From the NCBI GenBank assembly GCA_937926145.1, contig CALANW010000118.1, positions 23,768 to 87,767 on the forward strand: a stretch of DNA of 64,000 bases. The letters run 5' to 3'. This DNA comes from an uncultured Ruminococcus sp. Its GTDB lineage: Bacteria > Bacillota > Clostridia > Oscillospirales > Ruminococcaceae. Shown one piece after another: positions 24,501 to 33,596 of this stretch. Numbering within the stretch: the stretch's first letter is position 1; the number at the start of each line of letters is the position of its first letter. Below the pieces are notes generated by a model, which was given only the letters and a program-made list of their open reading frames with translations, ran no database searches and was not told the DNA's origin. The position numbers and the translations under genes were made by a program.

Positions 24501-26189
24501 TTATACTGCGTATGTAACTCTGACGAGTTCGTCCATTGTGGTCTTGCCCTGCTGAACGAGTTCCGAAACGTTGTCACGGAGGAGCTTTGTACCCTGCTTA
24601 GCTGCGAGTGCTGCGATAGCGTCGGTCTTGCCGCCGTTCGCGATAAGGCTGCTCATTTCCGTTGTGCAGGTGAGAACTTCATGGATAGCGGTACGTCCCG
24701 TGTAACCCGTGTTATTGCACTTCGGGCAGCCGCAGGCATCATAAATAGTGATAGGTGCGCTGATTCCCATAAGTTCGTCCTCTTCGGGGGTAGACATACG
24801 CGGCGTACGGCAGTCTTCGCATATCTTTTTAACAAGTCGCTGTGCAACGATACCGATAAGCGAAGTAGCGACCATGTACGGTGCAACGCCCATATCCACA
24901 AGACGGGTAACGGTCGATGCGGAGTCGTTTGTATGGAGTGTCGAGAGAACCATATGACCGGTGATAGCAGCTCTGATAGCGATCTCGGCTGTTTCCTGGT
25001 CACGCATTTCACCGATCATTACGATATCAGGGTCCTGACGGAGGATAGAACGGAGGGCAGCGGAGAATGTCATACCTGCCTTAGCGTTTACCTGACACTG
25101 ATTGATGCCTTCGATATCTTTTTCGACAGGGTCTTCGACCGTAACTACGTTTACGTTAGGCTTTGCAAGCTCACCGAGAGCGGCATAAAGGGTGGTTGTT
25201 TTACCTGAACCTGTAGGTCCTGTTACGAGCATAACGCCCTGCGGAACTTTGATAAGTTTTGAGAATCTCTGATAGTTATAATCGGTCATACCGAGGTCTG
25301 TGATCTTACGGAGGGCAACGTTACCCGTTGAAAGGATACGGATAACGACCTTTTCGCCGTTTACCATCGGGAGGTTAGATACACGGACGTCGAGCGTTGT
25401 TCCGTCAACGACCTGCGAGAAACGTCCGTCCTGCGGCACACGCTTTTCCGCGATGTTCATACCGCTTATGATCTTAAGTCTTGTAACGAGTGCATTATGT
25501 ACAACGTTTGAAACGTTCATAAGCTCGATAAGGTCGCCGTTAACTCTGATACGGATACGGGTAAAGGTCTTGAACGGCTCGATATGAATATCCGTTGCGC
25601 CTGCACGGAACGAGTTTTCAACGATAGTCGTTGCGAGTTTAACGATAGGAGCGTTGTCGATTCTGTCTGCGGATTCGTCATCGACGCCGTTGAGGTCATC
25701 ATCGGCGAACTGGCTCGTAACGCTGTCGAGGATAGCGCCCGTGTTCTGCATCGAATAGCATTTGCCGATAGCCTTTGTGATAGCTTCCTTTGTTGCGAGG
25801 ACAGGAACAACGTCCATTCCCGTTGAAACCTTGATATCTTCAAAAATATAGAAGTTTACAGGGTCGTGCGAAGCAACGGTAAGTCTTTTGCCTGTTACCT
25901 TTATAGCAATAATAGTATGCTTCTTTGCGAGCGCTTCCGGTATCTTCTTAACGGCTTCGATGTCGATGTTGACTTCGGGGTCGTTAAGGTCAACGAACGG
26001 AACGTTGAGCTTCTTTGCGAGGATCTGTGCGAACTGAACGTCGGTAACGTATCCAAGCTGGATAACATAATCGCCGAAGAATTTACCGGGGACATTTTCC
26101 TCTTTCTTAACGTCAAGAACGTGCTGGAGCTGTTCTTCGGTAATTACGCCCTCATTGACCATATATTGTCCTATTGGGATATTCTTCAT
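24501..26189 (-). CDS. pilB: Type IV pilus assembly ATPase
   Basis: PilB drives pilus extension. The 562 residues start MKNIPIGQYMVNEGVITEEQ, a GspE/MshEN N-terminal domain (about 1-140). The ATPase core has Walker A GPTGSGKTTTLYAALGELA (about residue 330), TVEDPVEKDIEGINQ, Walker B DPDIVMIGEMRD and AIRAAITGHMVLSTLHTND. A four-cysteine zinc motif (CEDC and CGCPKC) lies near residues 460-495. The MshEN N-terminal type can bind c-di-GMP in some homologues, which would link it to the phosphodiesterase at 11060, but key residues cannot be checked by eye. Confidence 0.95.
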   Translation of the reverse strand: MKNIPIGQYMVNEGVITEEQLQHVLDVKKEENVPGKFFGDYVIQLGYVTDVQFAQILAKKLNVPFVDLNDPEVNIDIEAVKKIPEALAKKHTIIAIKVTGKRLTVASHDPVNFYIFEDIKVSTGMDVVPVLATKEAITKAIGKCYSMQNTGAILDSVTSQFADDDLNGVDDESADRIDNAPIVKLATTIVENSFRAGATDIHIEPFKTFTRIRIRVNGDLIELMNVSNVVHNALVTRLKIISGMNIAEKRVPQDGRFSQVVDGTTLDVRVSNLPMVNGEKVVIRILSTGNVALRKITDLGMTDYNYQRFSKLIKVPQGVMLVTGPTGSGKTTTLYAALGELAKPNVNVVTVEDPVEKDIEGINQCQVNAKAGMTFSAALRSILRQDPDIVMIGEMRDQETAEIAIRAAITGHMVLSTLHTNDSASTVTRLVDMGVAPYMVATSLIGIVAQRLVKKICEDCRTPRMSTPEEDELMGISAPITIYDACGCPKCNNTGYTGRTAIHEVLTCTTEMSSLIANGGKTDAIAALAAKQGTKLLRDNVSELVQQGKTTMDELVRVTYAV

Positions 26190-26254
26190 ATATATTCTCC
26201 GTTTCTCCGTGACTAATTTTTGTGCCGCTCACGGTGCGGATTTTAAAATTGCTA

Positions 26255-26283
26255 TTGAAAAATTTAAAATTATATGTTAAGAT
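26255..26283 (+). promoter_or_regulatory. Promoter of the prepilin peptidase gene
   Basis: TTGAAA (26255-26260) and TAAGAT (26278-26283) with 17-base spacing, 47 bases before the ATG. Confidence 0.7.
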
Positions 26284-26329
26284 ATTGTTTAAGCAAATAT
26301 CAAATTTTCACTGTAAAGGAGTTTTGCAA

Positions 26330-27337
26330 ATGAACATTGCCTTTGCCGCATCAGAAATGATCGGCTTGCAGATCGGTATCTATGTAATGGTGTTCCTTTT
26401 CGGGATCACGATCGGAAGCTTCCTGAACGTCTGCATATTCAGGCTTCCTGAGGGCGAATCGCTCATCAAACGGAATTCGCACTGTATGACCTGCGGCGCG
26501 GAGATAAAGCGATATGATCTTATCCCGCTTTTCAGCTGGCTCATACTCGGGGGAAAATGCCGTTCCTGCGGAGCGAAGATATCGGGAAGATATCCGCTTG
26601 TCGAAGGATTGACGGGTGTGCTTTTCGTACTGGTCTACACACAGTATGATCTTATCACCGACGGACTTATTTATCCTGCTGTTGTGTGTCTTTTCATTGC
26701 AGGCATCATCGTTATCGGATTTGAGGATTTTGATACGCAGGAAATGTCGGTATGTGTGCTTGTTTATCTCGGCATTGAAGCTTTTCTGACGAGAGTTCTT
26801 TCGGTGCTTCTTCCGACTGCATTCAGAGGAAACGATGTTCCGCTCGTTGACGGTATCATCGGACTTTTTGCAGTAAGCGTTCCGCTTCTTCTCATCGGTT
26901 TCGTGTTCACGCCGCTTATTTACATATTATTTATAAGTGAAGATCACAAAACTGTAAGAAAGCTGAAAAAACGTCTTGCAAAAGAGAAGCTGAGCGAAAA
27001 GGAAGCCGAAAAACTGACCAAGCTTCTTAATGAAACTCTTGAAAAGATCAAGGAAAAAGGCCCTGTTTACGGATTTGGAATGGGCGATATACTGTTTATG
27101 GCTGCAGGCGGCTTGATGTTCGGCTGGAAAGCAGCTGTTGTAGCGCTTTTCATCGCAATAATCATCGGAGCGGTCGCTGCCGTTGTTATCAAGATCAAAA
27201 ACAAGGACAAAGAGGACGCTGACAACGCATTCGCGTTCGGTCCGTGCCTTGCAGTGGGACTTGTCTGTGCATCATTCTTCGGAACGAAGCTTTTCGATAT
27301 GTACTGGACTGCTATGACTGTTCCGCACGTTATGTGA
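26330..27337 (+). CDS. pilD: Prepilin leader peptidase
   Basis: PilD cleaves and usually N-methylates prepilins at the inner membrane. The 335-residue polytopic protein has the N-terminal zinc-type [20 protein letters not shown] and [16 protein letters not shown] segment (about 48-90), preceded by [14 protein letters not shown]. Candidate catalytic aspartates are in [10 protein letters not shown] (about 130) and [14 protein letters not shown] (about 248). A charged cytoplasmic insertion of about 45 residues ([17 protein letters not shown]) separates the two, longer than usual. AAAGGAG precedes the ATG. It is the only plus-strand gene in the pilus cluster. Confidence 0.93.
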   Translation: MNIAFAASEMIGLQIGIYVMVFLFGITIGSFLNVCIFRLPEGESLIKRNSHCMTCGAEIKRYDLIPLFSWLILGGKCRSCGAKISGRYPLVEGLTGVLFVLVYTQYDLITDGLIYPAVVCLFIAGIIVIGFEDFDTQEMSVCVLVYLGIEAFLTRVLSVLLPTAFRGNDVPLVDGIIGLFAVSVPLLLIGFVFTPLIYILFISEDHKTVRKLKKRLAKEKLSEKEAEKLTKLLNETLEKIKEKGPVYGFGMGDILFMAAGGLMFGWKAAVVALFIAIIIGAVAAVVIKIKNKDKEDADNAFAFGPCLAVGLVCASFFGTKLFDMYWTAMTVPHVM

Positions 27338-27352
27338 TTTGACCGATCATAT

Positions 27353-27386
27353 CGGGGGTGTGCTTATGCGCACCCCCGAATTTTTT
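27353..27386 (+). terminator. Terminator between prepilin peptidase and minor pilin genes
   Basis: CGGGGGTG (27353-27360) pairs with CACCCCCG (27371-27378), followed by T6 on the plus strand. The hairpin also lies just beyond the stop of the convergent gene at 27385 and may stop both. Confidence 0.9.
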
Positions 27387-28158
27387 AATCTTTCGGAAGA
27401 GTAAAAATGATATAGGTATTTGCGTTATTTGCTGTTGTGCTTGCTCCTGCGTAAAGAGCATCAGTTGCTCCATTTATGGGAGAACTCAGATTCAAGCAAT
27501 TTACCTCACCATCCGTCGAAACAAATTTATAACCTGAAACATCATTTGTACCAACGGTTGTTCCTGCACGATTCACTTGGTCAAGTGAAGATGGTAGAAG
27601 ACTCGAAACAGTAATCTTCAATCCGTCGAAGGTTTTTCCTGTCACCTTCGACGGATCAGATGGGTCATCATGCTTTGGAACAATATTAACCGGTACAACA
27701 TTAATGGAGTAAGTATATTTTCCGTAGTAAGCCTCACCAAGAGCAAGACGTGATGTCGTTCCGGTGGCGGTCTTGCTTCGGAGGATACGTCCGTATGAAT
27801 CTGCGTCGTTGTACTTATACTGCGTCTTGTTGTCAATCGTGATAACATTAAGATCGCCATCTGTTGCAGAATTGTAACCGGTTGCATTTGTAAACGCTGT
27901 AATAGCGTCTGAAAGATTGTTGATCGCCGTTGTCTGCTCGTTGTATATTCCCATTTTGGTAGCATAGCGTGTACTTTCCGTAATGTATGTCACAATGCCG
28001 CTTTGGGTATTGCGCTGAGCTTCATAATATGTCGCATCAACGTACGTGTTTCTTATCGGCTTCATCATCTGCATTATACCGACCATAAGAATTGACATAA
28101 CTGCCATTACAACAATCAACTCAATAAGGGTAAAGCCTTTTATCAATTTATTTTTCAT
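27385..28158 (-). CDS. Minor type IV pilin (pseudopilin)
   Basis: A 257-residue prepilin with leader MKNKLIKG and mature start FTLIELIVVMAVMSILMVGI (Glu5 present). The C-terminal domain of about 220 residues is Thr/Asn/Ser-rich and lacks Cys. It is the last gene of the pilC-to-minor-pilin operon, 12 bases after the preceding minor pilin. By position it resembles the minor pilins that prime assembly (GspJ/PilW type), which is inference. Confidence 0.87.
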   Translation of the reverse strand: MKNKLIKGFTLIELIVVMAVMSILMVGIMQMMKPIRNTYVDATYYEAQRNTQSGIVTYITESTRYATKMGIYNEQTTAINNLSDAITAFTNATGYNSATDGDLNVITIDNKTQYKYNDADSYGRILRSKTATGTTSRLALGEAYYGKYTYSINVVPVNIVPKHDDPSDPSKVTGKTFDGLKITVSSLLPSSLDQVNRAGTTVGTNDVSGYKFVSTDGEVNCLNLSSPINGATDALYAGASTTANNANTYIIFTLPKD

Positions 28159-28170
28159 AAGAGCCCCCTA

Positions 28171-28710
28171 TCAATTGCTGTGACCCACTATGTATTTATA
28201 GCGGAGCGAGATATCCTTTTCAGCCAAGCCGGTATATGCGGGATTATCCACCCAAGTACCCGACACAAGTGTTTTAGATGGTACATCGTTATTAGGATTG
28301 TTTTTGTCGTGACTGCGGCTGAGAAGAACATAGATATCAACAGGGTAGCTGTACATTTCACCTGTAAGGTTTCCTGCACTGTCGTATTTTTTGATCTCAA
28401 TATAATTTTTCTGTACGGAAACGTCCGTAACCTTGCTTGGAGGGGTGCAGTCACCGCTTTTGCTTGCACTGTGGTTATCCGCAACCGATGTAGCAGATGT
28501 GCTGCCATAATAGATTGGTATAGAATCCGTTCCTGTAGCATCTTCAACAATTTTCATCTGGTATGACAAACTTGCGTTAACGTTATGGTTGTTCAAATTT
28601 GTACGGCTTACATCTGCATAGATCTGAGCCATTACCAGTGAAGCAATGCCAAGTATCGCAAGAGCAATAAGACATTCAATAAGGGTAAAACCTCTGAAAC
28701 TTTTTTTCAT
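28171..28710 (-). CDS. Minor type IV pilin (pseudopilin)
   Basis: From the ATG at 28710 (behind GGAGG) the prepilin has 179 residues: leader MKKSFRG and mature start FTLIECLIALAILGIASLVM, with Glu5 and an unusual Cys at +6. By size and the FTLIECLIAL motif it resembles PilV/GspI-type minor pilins. It lies 13 bases after the PilX-like gene and 12 bases before the next minor pilin. Confidence 0.87.
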   Translation of the reverse strand: MKKSFRGFTLIECLIALAILGIASLVMAQIYADVSRTNLNNHNVNASLSYQMKIVEDATGTDSIPIYYGSTSATSVADNHSASKSGDCTPPSKVTDVSVQKNYIEIKKYDSAGNLTGEMYSYPVDIYVLLSRSHDKNNPNNDVPSKTLVSGTWVDNPAYTGLAEKDISLRYKYIVGHSN

Positions 28711-28723
28711 AGCATTTACCTCC

Positions 28724-31159
28724 TTAGTTTCTCGAATACTGGTATGACTTGAAGTCATGAATCGGATCACCAGCCTGACCATTATCACCTGAGCTTTTAT
28801 CGAGGTAAAGTATGCCTGACTGGTTGCTTTCGCTAAATTCCTGACAAAGAAGTGAACCTATAATTGCAGCGTTTTGAACGTTTGTAACTGCTCCATTACC
28901 GTTATCGTATGCAACCGTTCCTATCTTTCCACCATTATTAAGATAAAGGAAACCTGTAGGCATCATAATATATCCGCAGATAAGGTTCTGGTTGCCTGTA
29001 TTAAGGAATGAACCCGTTCCGCCATAAATATCAATGGAAGGCGCCTTTGTTGTACCATTTGTAATTGCAGTCGTTGCTGTATTGACATCGTCTGTAACAA
29101 GTATGCAATTGTCAAAGGTAGTTGTTGCAGACGCTCCTACAAGCGCTGTGTTGCTATCTTCAGGAAGTAACAGAATAAGTCTGCCATTATCCCCTGTTAC
29201 TGTCCAGCGGCAGCCATAATATGCGTTTCTATCAAGTACATAATACTGGTCACCGCTACTCAAATCAAAAGTGTAGCTGCCCGTAGGCATCGACTGAACA
29301 TTTGGAATTGTACCATCGGCAATCATTGATGTAATGGTTCTGGGTCCTGCGCCTGGAGTGACAGGATCAAGCTCAAGATAATCGGCAAGCAAGTCAGCCC
29401 CCGAATTAAGCCATTTTATTTTGTTCGTTTGGCTGTAAATATTAGAATATGCATTGTCTGGATGAGTTGGATCTGCAACTGTCGGATTGTCAAAATTCTT
29501 TAATTCACCTGTGGACTCATGAAAAGCACCATCTGCGAAATAATCATTGAAATATGCCTGAGCAGTTGGAACTTCAATGGTGTTGCTTCCGTCAATCTGA
29601 AAAGGAAGAATATACTGTTTAAAAATCCTGTCATTTGAATCCTTTACTGTAGAATAATCGTTAATATCAAATGGATCTGTTGATGTTTCCGGAAGAACAA
29701 TTGCTCCATTTATTGTGAAAACACAAGTGTCCATAGCTGTTGCTCTTATTCCGGTTGAATCAGAAATTGTAAAGTTTCTGCAAAGTTTTAAATTTGCATT
29801 TGAATACTGATTAAGATTTATTGTTACTGTAGGCCAAGTCGATGTATCAATACAATCATCAGGCAACACCAAATTTTTTACATAAAGACTTCCATCGTTT
29901 GTATGGACCTTACCAGGATTTGTGTCTTGAACTTCAAAAGTTGTAACGTACGCATCACCATAAAAGTTTAAATCAGTAGCACTTGTTTTTACTATTTGAT
30001 CTGCGATAACATTTACTTTATATGTATTATCACCGAACGTACCGCCGTTGTTGAGAACGCTTGTTCCCCCAAGGAATACATAGCAGCCATCACCTGTTGC
30101 CTTGACCTTAGTCGGGTTTGAAGATGAAACAATACCATCCATTCCAACTATAGAATCACCTGCATTGATAACCGTGTCAGCAGATGAAACCCACTGTAGG
30201 GAACCAAGCGAAAATACAGAACCTGACATATTGTTACCATCACCTACCGCAGATGTTCCAATATCCATGCTTGCTACGCCGCCCGCAGTCCTCACCTGTG
30301 CACCGCCAGCGCCTGCAAAACTACCGGTCGTTGTAAGTGCATTATCAGAAGCCGGAGGATCTTTCTGGTTTGTATCATATATAAGCACAGCTGTGCTTTC
30401 AACGTCCATAAATGTTACAGTAGACGTTATTTTAAGACGCATCTGGTCCTTGCCTCTGGCACCGTTTTCAAACGCCTCAGGACCATCGGAGCTTGCAAGA
30501 AGAGTAGCTCTGTCCGCATAGGTTCCATCAGTTATCTTACTTTCATCAATATCATATTTTCTGTCAAGAACTTCGACTCTGATAGTAGCTTCTATTTGGT
30601 CGACGCCTCCAACTTTAGAAGTATCGACCATTTTACCGTAGTTGTCAGAAGCACTGCTCACCTGTGGAAAAACAGTGATACGGTATTCAATATACTCATT
30701 ACCTGTTGTGGAATCAGTCTGAACCTTTGTGTTGTCAGCTCCGTAATAATGATGATATTCGTCCTTTGGCGTTGCAGGCGAATAACCATTTAAAGCCGTT
30801 TGCTCAATATTATCACCACTCTGAGAATGAATATTGTACAGATCAAGCTGCAGCGCAAGACCCTGCTTCATTTTATCTGTGGTAACATTGTTGTCATGTA
30901 TATACGTTCTTACACCGCTTGAATCATAGGCATAATAATCCTTGTCATTAAGCAGGTTGTTCGTAAACACGTCCAAAGCCGACCGCGCGGTATAATACGC
31001 CTGGTTTTCTTCATATTTGGTATAGTATCTGTTCTGCGCCGTTGAAACAACGCTCAGTGTCGCCAACAGCATTATGATCAGAACAAACATTACCGTAACT
31101 ACCATGATAAGAACAACGCCGCTAAGGCTTTTTTTCTTATCGGTACTGATTTTTGCCAT
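28724..31159 (-). CDS. Large PilX/GspK-like minor pilin, possible pilus-tip adhesin
   Basis: The 811-residue protein begins MAKISTDKKKSLSG followed by VVLIMVVTVMFVLIIMLLA, an N-terminal helix of PilX type without the usual Glu5. It is far larger than normal PilX (about 200 residues). The ectodomain is Asn/Asp/Gly/Thr-rich with strand-turn patterns (for example VFSLGSLQWVSSADTVINAG and TYKVNVIADQIV) suggestive of a beta-helix or adhesin fold. It sits between pilO and two pseudopilin genes, where tip proteins are often encoded. Tip location and ligand are inference. GGGTGG precedes the ATG at 31159. Confidence 0.75.
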   Translation of the reverse strand: MAKISTDKKKSLSGVVLIMVVTVMFVLIIMLLATLSVVSTAQNRYYTKYEENQAYYTARSALDVFTNNLLNDKDYYAYDSSGVRTYIHDNNVTTDKMKQGLALQLDLYNIHSQSGDNIEQTALNGYSPATPKDEYHHYYGADNTKVQTDSTTGNEYIEYRITVFPQVSSASDNYGKMVDTSKVGGVDQIEATIRVEVLDRKYDIDESKITDGTYADRATLLASSDGPEAFENGARGKDQMRLKITSTVTFMDVESTAVLIYDTNQKDPPASDNALTTTGSFAGAGGAQVRTAGGVASMDIGTSAVGDGNNMSGSVFSLGSLQWVSSADTVINAGDSIVGMDGIVSSSNPTKVKATGDGCYVFLGGTSVLNNGGTFGDNTYKVNVIADQIVKTSATDLNFYGDAYVTTFEVQDTNPGKVHTNDGSLYVKNLVLPDDCIDTSTWPTVTINLNQYSNANLKLCRNFTISDSTGIRATAMDTCVFTINGAIVLPETSTDPFDINDYSTVKDSNDRIFKQYILPFQIDGSNTIEVPTAQAYFNDYFADGAFHESTGELKNFDNPTVADPTHPDNAYSNIYSQTNKIKWLNSGADLLADYLELDPVTPGAGPRTITSMIADGTIPNVQSMPTGSYTFDLSSGDQYYVLDRNAYYGCRWTVTGDNGRLILLLPEDSNTALVGASATTTFDNCILVTDDVNTATTAITNGTTKAPSIDIYGGTGSFLNTGNQNLICGYIMMPTGFLYLNNGGKIGTVAYDNGNGAVTNVQNAAIIGSLLCQEFSESNQSGILYLDKSSGDNGQAGDPIHDFKSYQYSRN

Positions 31160-31244
31160 TTTTTCCACCCTTTCTTAAAATTTTATGCCGGGGTATGAAC
31201 AAAATCTTCTCTTCTTTAAAATATTTTCTCTATATGCCACTTAT

Positions 31245-31272
31245 GCCGATGAAGAAAGGTTTCTTCATCGGC
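31245..31272. other. Perfect 13-pair hairpin between pilO and the PilX-like gene
   Basis: GCCGATGAAGAAA (31245-31257) and TTTCTTCATCGGC (31260-31272) are perfect inverse copies with a two-base centre, 15 bases beyond the pilO stop. On the plus strand it is followed shortly by TTTTTT, on the minus strand by ATAAGTGGC, so within the operon it is more likely an mRNA stability or expression-tuning hairpin than a full terminator. Confidence 0.6.
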
Positions 31273-31286
31273 TGCGGCTTTTTTGA

Positions 31287-32042
31287 TCACTCTGCTGTTT
31301 CTTCGGTTTCAACGAGGCTTGGGTCAAAAACGAACTGGTCGCTTTCTTCCATTACCTTATCGATATTCAGAGGATAGATGGAATAGATCTTAAGATTTAT
31401 TGAGCTTTCTACCTCTGCTGCACCCTGTTCATCTTCGCCCTTATTGAATTCGGTGACGATAATAGTCTTGCCGTTTTCCTTTACAGCGTCAATAAACTTA
31501 TAAAGTCCGGAATAATCCATTTTATCTCTGTAGTCAACGGTCATAGATGTAACGCCGATGATGCTGCTGCCGCCTGTGCGCTTGTTTGCCTTATTATATG
31601 CATCATAAACTTCCTGCGGAAGTTCATTGTAAAGGTCGCTGTCGATGAAGATATCGCAGGCAGCGATATTCTGCGCATTTACGACATACTGTTCAATATC
31701 GTCAGCGGATGTGTACTGAGTGTTCATTCCGCGAACTGTTACGTTATTTCCGAGGATCTCACGGACATACTGTTCGTTGAGGTACGGATCCTGCTCAGGC
31801 ATAAAATATTCCTGGATCTCGCCAACATCCTGTGCTGCGGATTTAAGTGCAGCAACAACATCAGGGAGGGTGTTTATCTTAGCTTCAACATCAGCCTGTT
31901 CTGACTGTTTTGCCTGGAGTGCGCTCTTTGCATAATTCATTTCCTCAAACTTAGGCTTGATGAAAACGAAAATACCTGCAACGATAATAATTATAACGAT
32001 CGCTGCAACAAAAATTACTTTATCTCTGTATGAAAGCTTCAT
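31287..32042 (-). CDS. pilO: PilO-like pilus assembly protein
   Basis: The 251-residue bitopic protein starts MKLSYRDKVIFVAA with a transmembrane helix at about 9-29, a coiled-coil segment (about 32-65) and a periplasm-side-type alpha/beta domain. This is the PilO/GspM architecture, although identity to any named PilO is low. It starts two bases after the pilM-pilN fusion stop. It probably forms the inner-membrane alignment complex with the fusion protein. Confidence 0.78.
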   Translation of the reverse strand: MKLSYRDKVIFVAAIVIIIIVAGIFVFIKPKFEEMNYAKSALQAKQSEQADVEAKINTLPDVVAALKSAAQDVGEIQEYFMPEQDPYLNEQYVREILGNNVTVRGMNTQYTSADDIEQYVVNAQNIAACDIFIDSDLYNELPQEVYDAYNKANKRTGGSSIIGVTSMTVDYRDKMDYSGLYKFIDAVKENGKTIIVTEFNKGEDEQGAAEVESSINLKIYSIYPLNIDKVMEESDQFVFDPSLVETEETAE

Positions 32043-32044
32043 TC

Positions 32045-33553
32045 TTATTCAGCCTCCTCTGTTGTTTCTTCGGGAACGACTTCCTTTATCTGGACAAAGA
32101 TCGTGAAATCATATACTTCCTTTACCGAATCCTTATCCGACGAGCTGCTGTAGCCTGTGTAGGTTATATTGGAGAAAGCATCCTGATCGACAAAATTCGT
32201 AACTACCTTTGCAGGTGTCTGGTTGTCATCAGCACGGCACTGGAGAGTGATCGCACCGTTGGAATAAGTGTAACTGAGTATCTTTGCATCTGTGCCCTTG
32301 AAGTTTTCCTCGAGGGTCGTTTTAACTTCTGTTGTGAATACAGGAAGCGAATCGAAATAGCCCTTAGCTTCTTCAAGGCTGCTGCGGAACGAATTTACCT
32401 TGTCGAGCTTTGCCTGAGCTGTGTCAACAGCGGCAGTCTTCTGTGCTGTTTCGGGACTGTCGAGCCAAGCCTGGATCGTTGCGGTATCGTCCTCATACTG
32501 GCTCTTTACAACGTTTGCGCCGAGAGTAATACCTGCAACAAGAGCGATCGAAGCAAGAGCTGCGACTGCAACGGTAACAACAAAGGAAGCACCTGCAGCG
32601 GAACGTCCCGATGTTGCGTCTGTTTCGATAAGGTTGATTCTTTCGGAGTCCTTGTTGCTTCTGAGCATAGCGCCGATAGCGTTTGCATAAGCCTGGAACT
32701 CGAAGTTTTCATAGCCGCCGACGTTGTTCGGAACACCGAGGAGGCTCGTTACGATATCAAGGGATTCAAGAGCATTTGTAAGGCGGATATACTCTGTTGT
32801 ATCACCGTAGAAAACAACGTTCTTGATAGGATCTTCGGGATTTCTCGATCTCTGGAACTGGAACATACGGGAGATGTTTTCGGTAACAGCTTCGTAGATG
32901 TAATCCTCGGAGTTGTCATAGTCAACAGGGTCGATCGATGCAAAACGCGAGAATGTAAGCTGGTTGTTCTCATAGAGGTTAAGGCTTACGAAGTTCGGGT
33001 CGATCTGAACGAGGAGCATAGGCATTTTTGCCTTCATCTTCGGATCGGAAATGATAAGTCTTGAAATAGTGTTGCAGGCAACGGCTACGGAACGAAGTCC
33101 TATGCCGAGCATCGAGAACACCTTTCTGAAGCAGTCAACGACTTCAAACGGGCAGGCTGTTGCAAGTATCTTAAGAGCCGCAACGCCATCCTCTTCGATC
33201 TCACCTGCAATGGTGTAGGAGATCGAATAGTCGTCAGCAATACCCATTGTATGCTGCATCTGGTTCTGGACCATTGAAAGGAGCTGAGCGCCCTTTGCCT
33301 TAGGGATATGTAACTCCTTGAAGATAACAAGGTTCGAGGAAATGCTGATAACAGCTTCCTTGTCAGCCATCTTCTTGTTTTTGAGTTCTTCGTTGATTAT
33401 TGTTGCGATTTTAGGTATATCTTTAATGTGACCATTAACGATAAGACCTTCTTCGAGATCGATAGCAGCAGCAGCGGAAACCTTGATCTTGTTGTTTGCT
33501 TCTGTACCACGAATAATTCGAATATGTCTGTCGGTAATATCAAATGAAAGCAT
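32045..33553 (-). CDS. PilM-PilN fusion (GspL-like) pilus assembly protein
   Basis: From the ATG at 33553 the protein has 502 residues. Residues about 1-300 are an actin-like PilM domain (MLSFDITDRHIRIIRG, later LLVQIDPNFVSLNLYENNQL). A transmembrane helix at about 325-348 (VVTVAVAALASIALVAGITL) leads into a PilN-like coiled coil and ferredoxin-like domain to the end. Most pili encode PilM and PilN separately; the fused form matches GspL of type II secretion. A GTG three codons upstream is the alternative start. It lies between pilC and pilO. Confidence 0.87.
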   Translation of the reverse strand: MLSFDITDRHIRIIRGTEANNKIKVSAAAAIDLEEGLIVNGHIKDIPKIATIINEELKNKKMADKEAVISISSNLVIFKELHIPKAKGAQLLSMVQNQMQHTMGIADDYSISYTIAGEIEEDGVAALKILATACPFEVVDCFRKVFSMLGIGLRSVAVACNTISRLIISDPKMKAKMPMLLVQIDPNFVSLNLYENNQLTFSRFASIDPVDYDNSEDYIYEAVTENISRMFQFQRSRNPEDPIKNVVFYGDTTEYIRLTNALESLDIVTSLLGVPNNVGGYENFEFQAYANAIGAMLRSNKDSERINLIETDATSGRSAAGASFVVTVAVAALASIALVAGITLGANVVKSQYEDDTATIQAWLDSPETAQKTAAVDTAQAKLDKVNSFRSSLEEAKGYFDSLPVFTTEVKTTLEENFKGTDAKILSYTYSNGAITLQCRADDNQTPAKVVTNFVDQDAFSNITYTGYSSSSDKDSVKEVYDFTIFVQIKEVVPEETTEEAE

Positions 33554-33596
33554 ACTCGTCACCTCACTGATTTATTTTTTAAATAGATTTTTATTT

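Noticed and set aside
32030..33064. Plus-strand frame of 344 codons opposite the PilM-PilN fusion
   Set aside because: Antisense shadow of a confident gene, Cys/Ser-rich, without a ribosome binding site.
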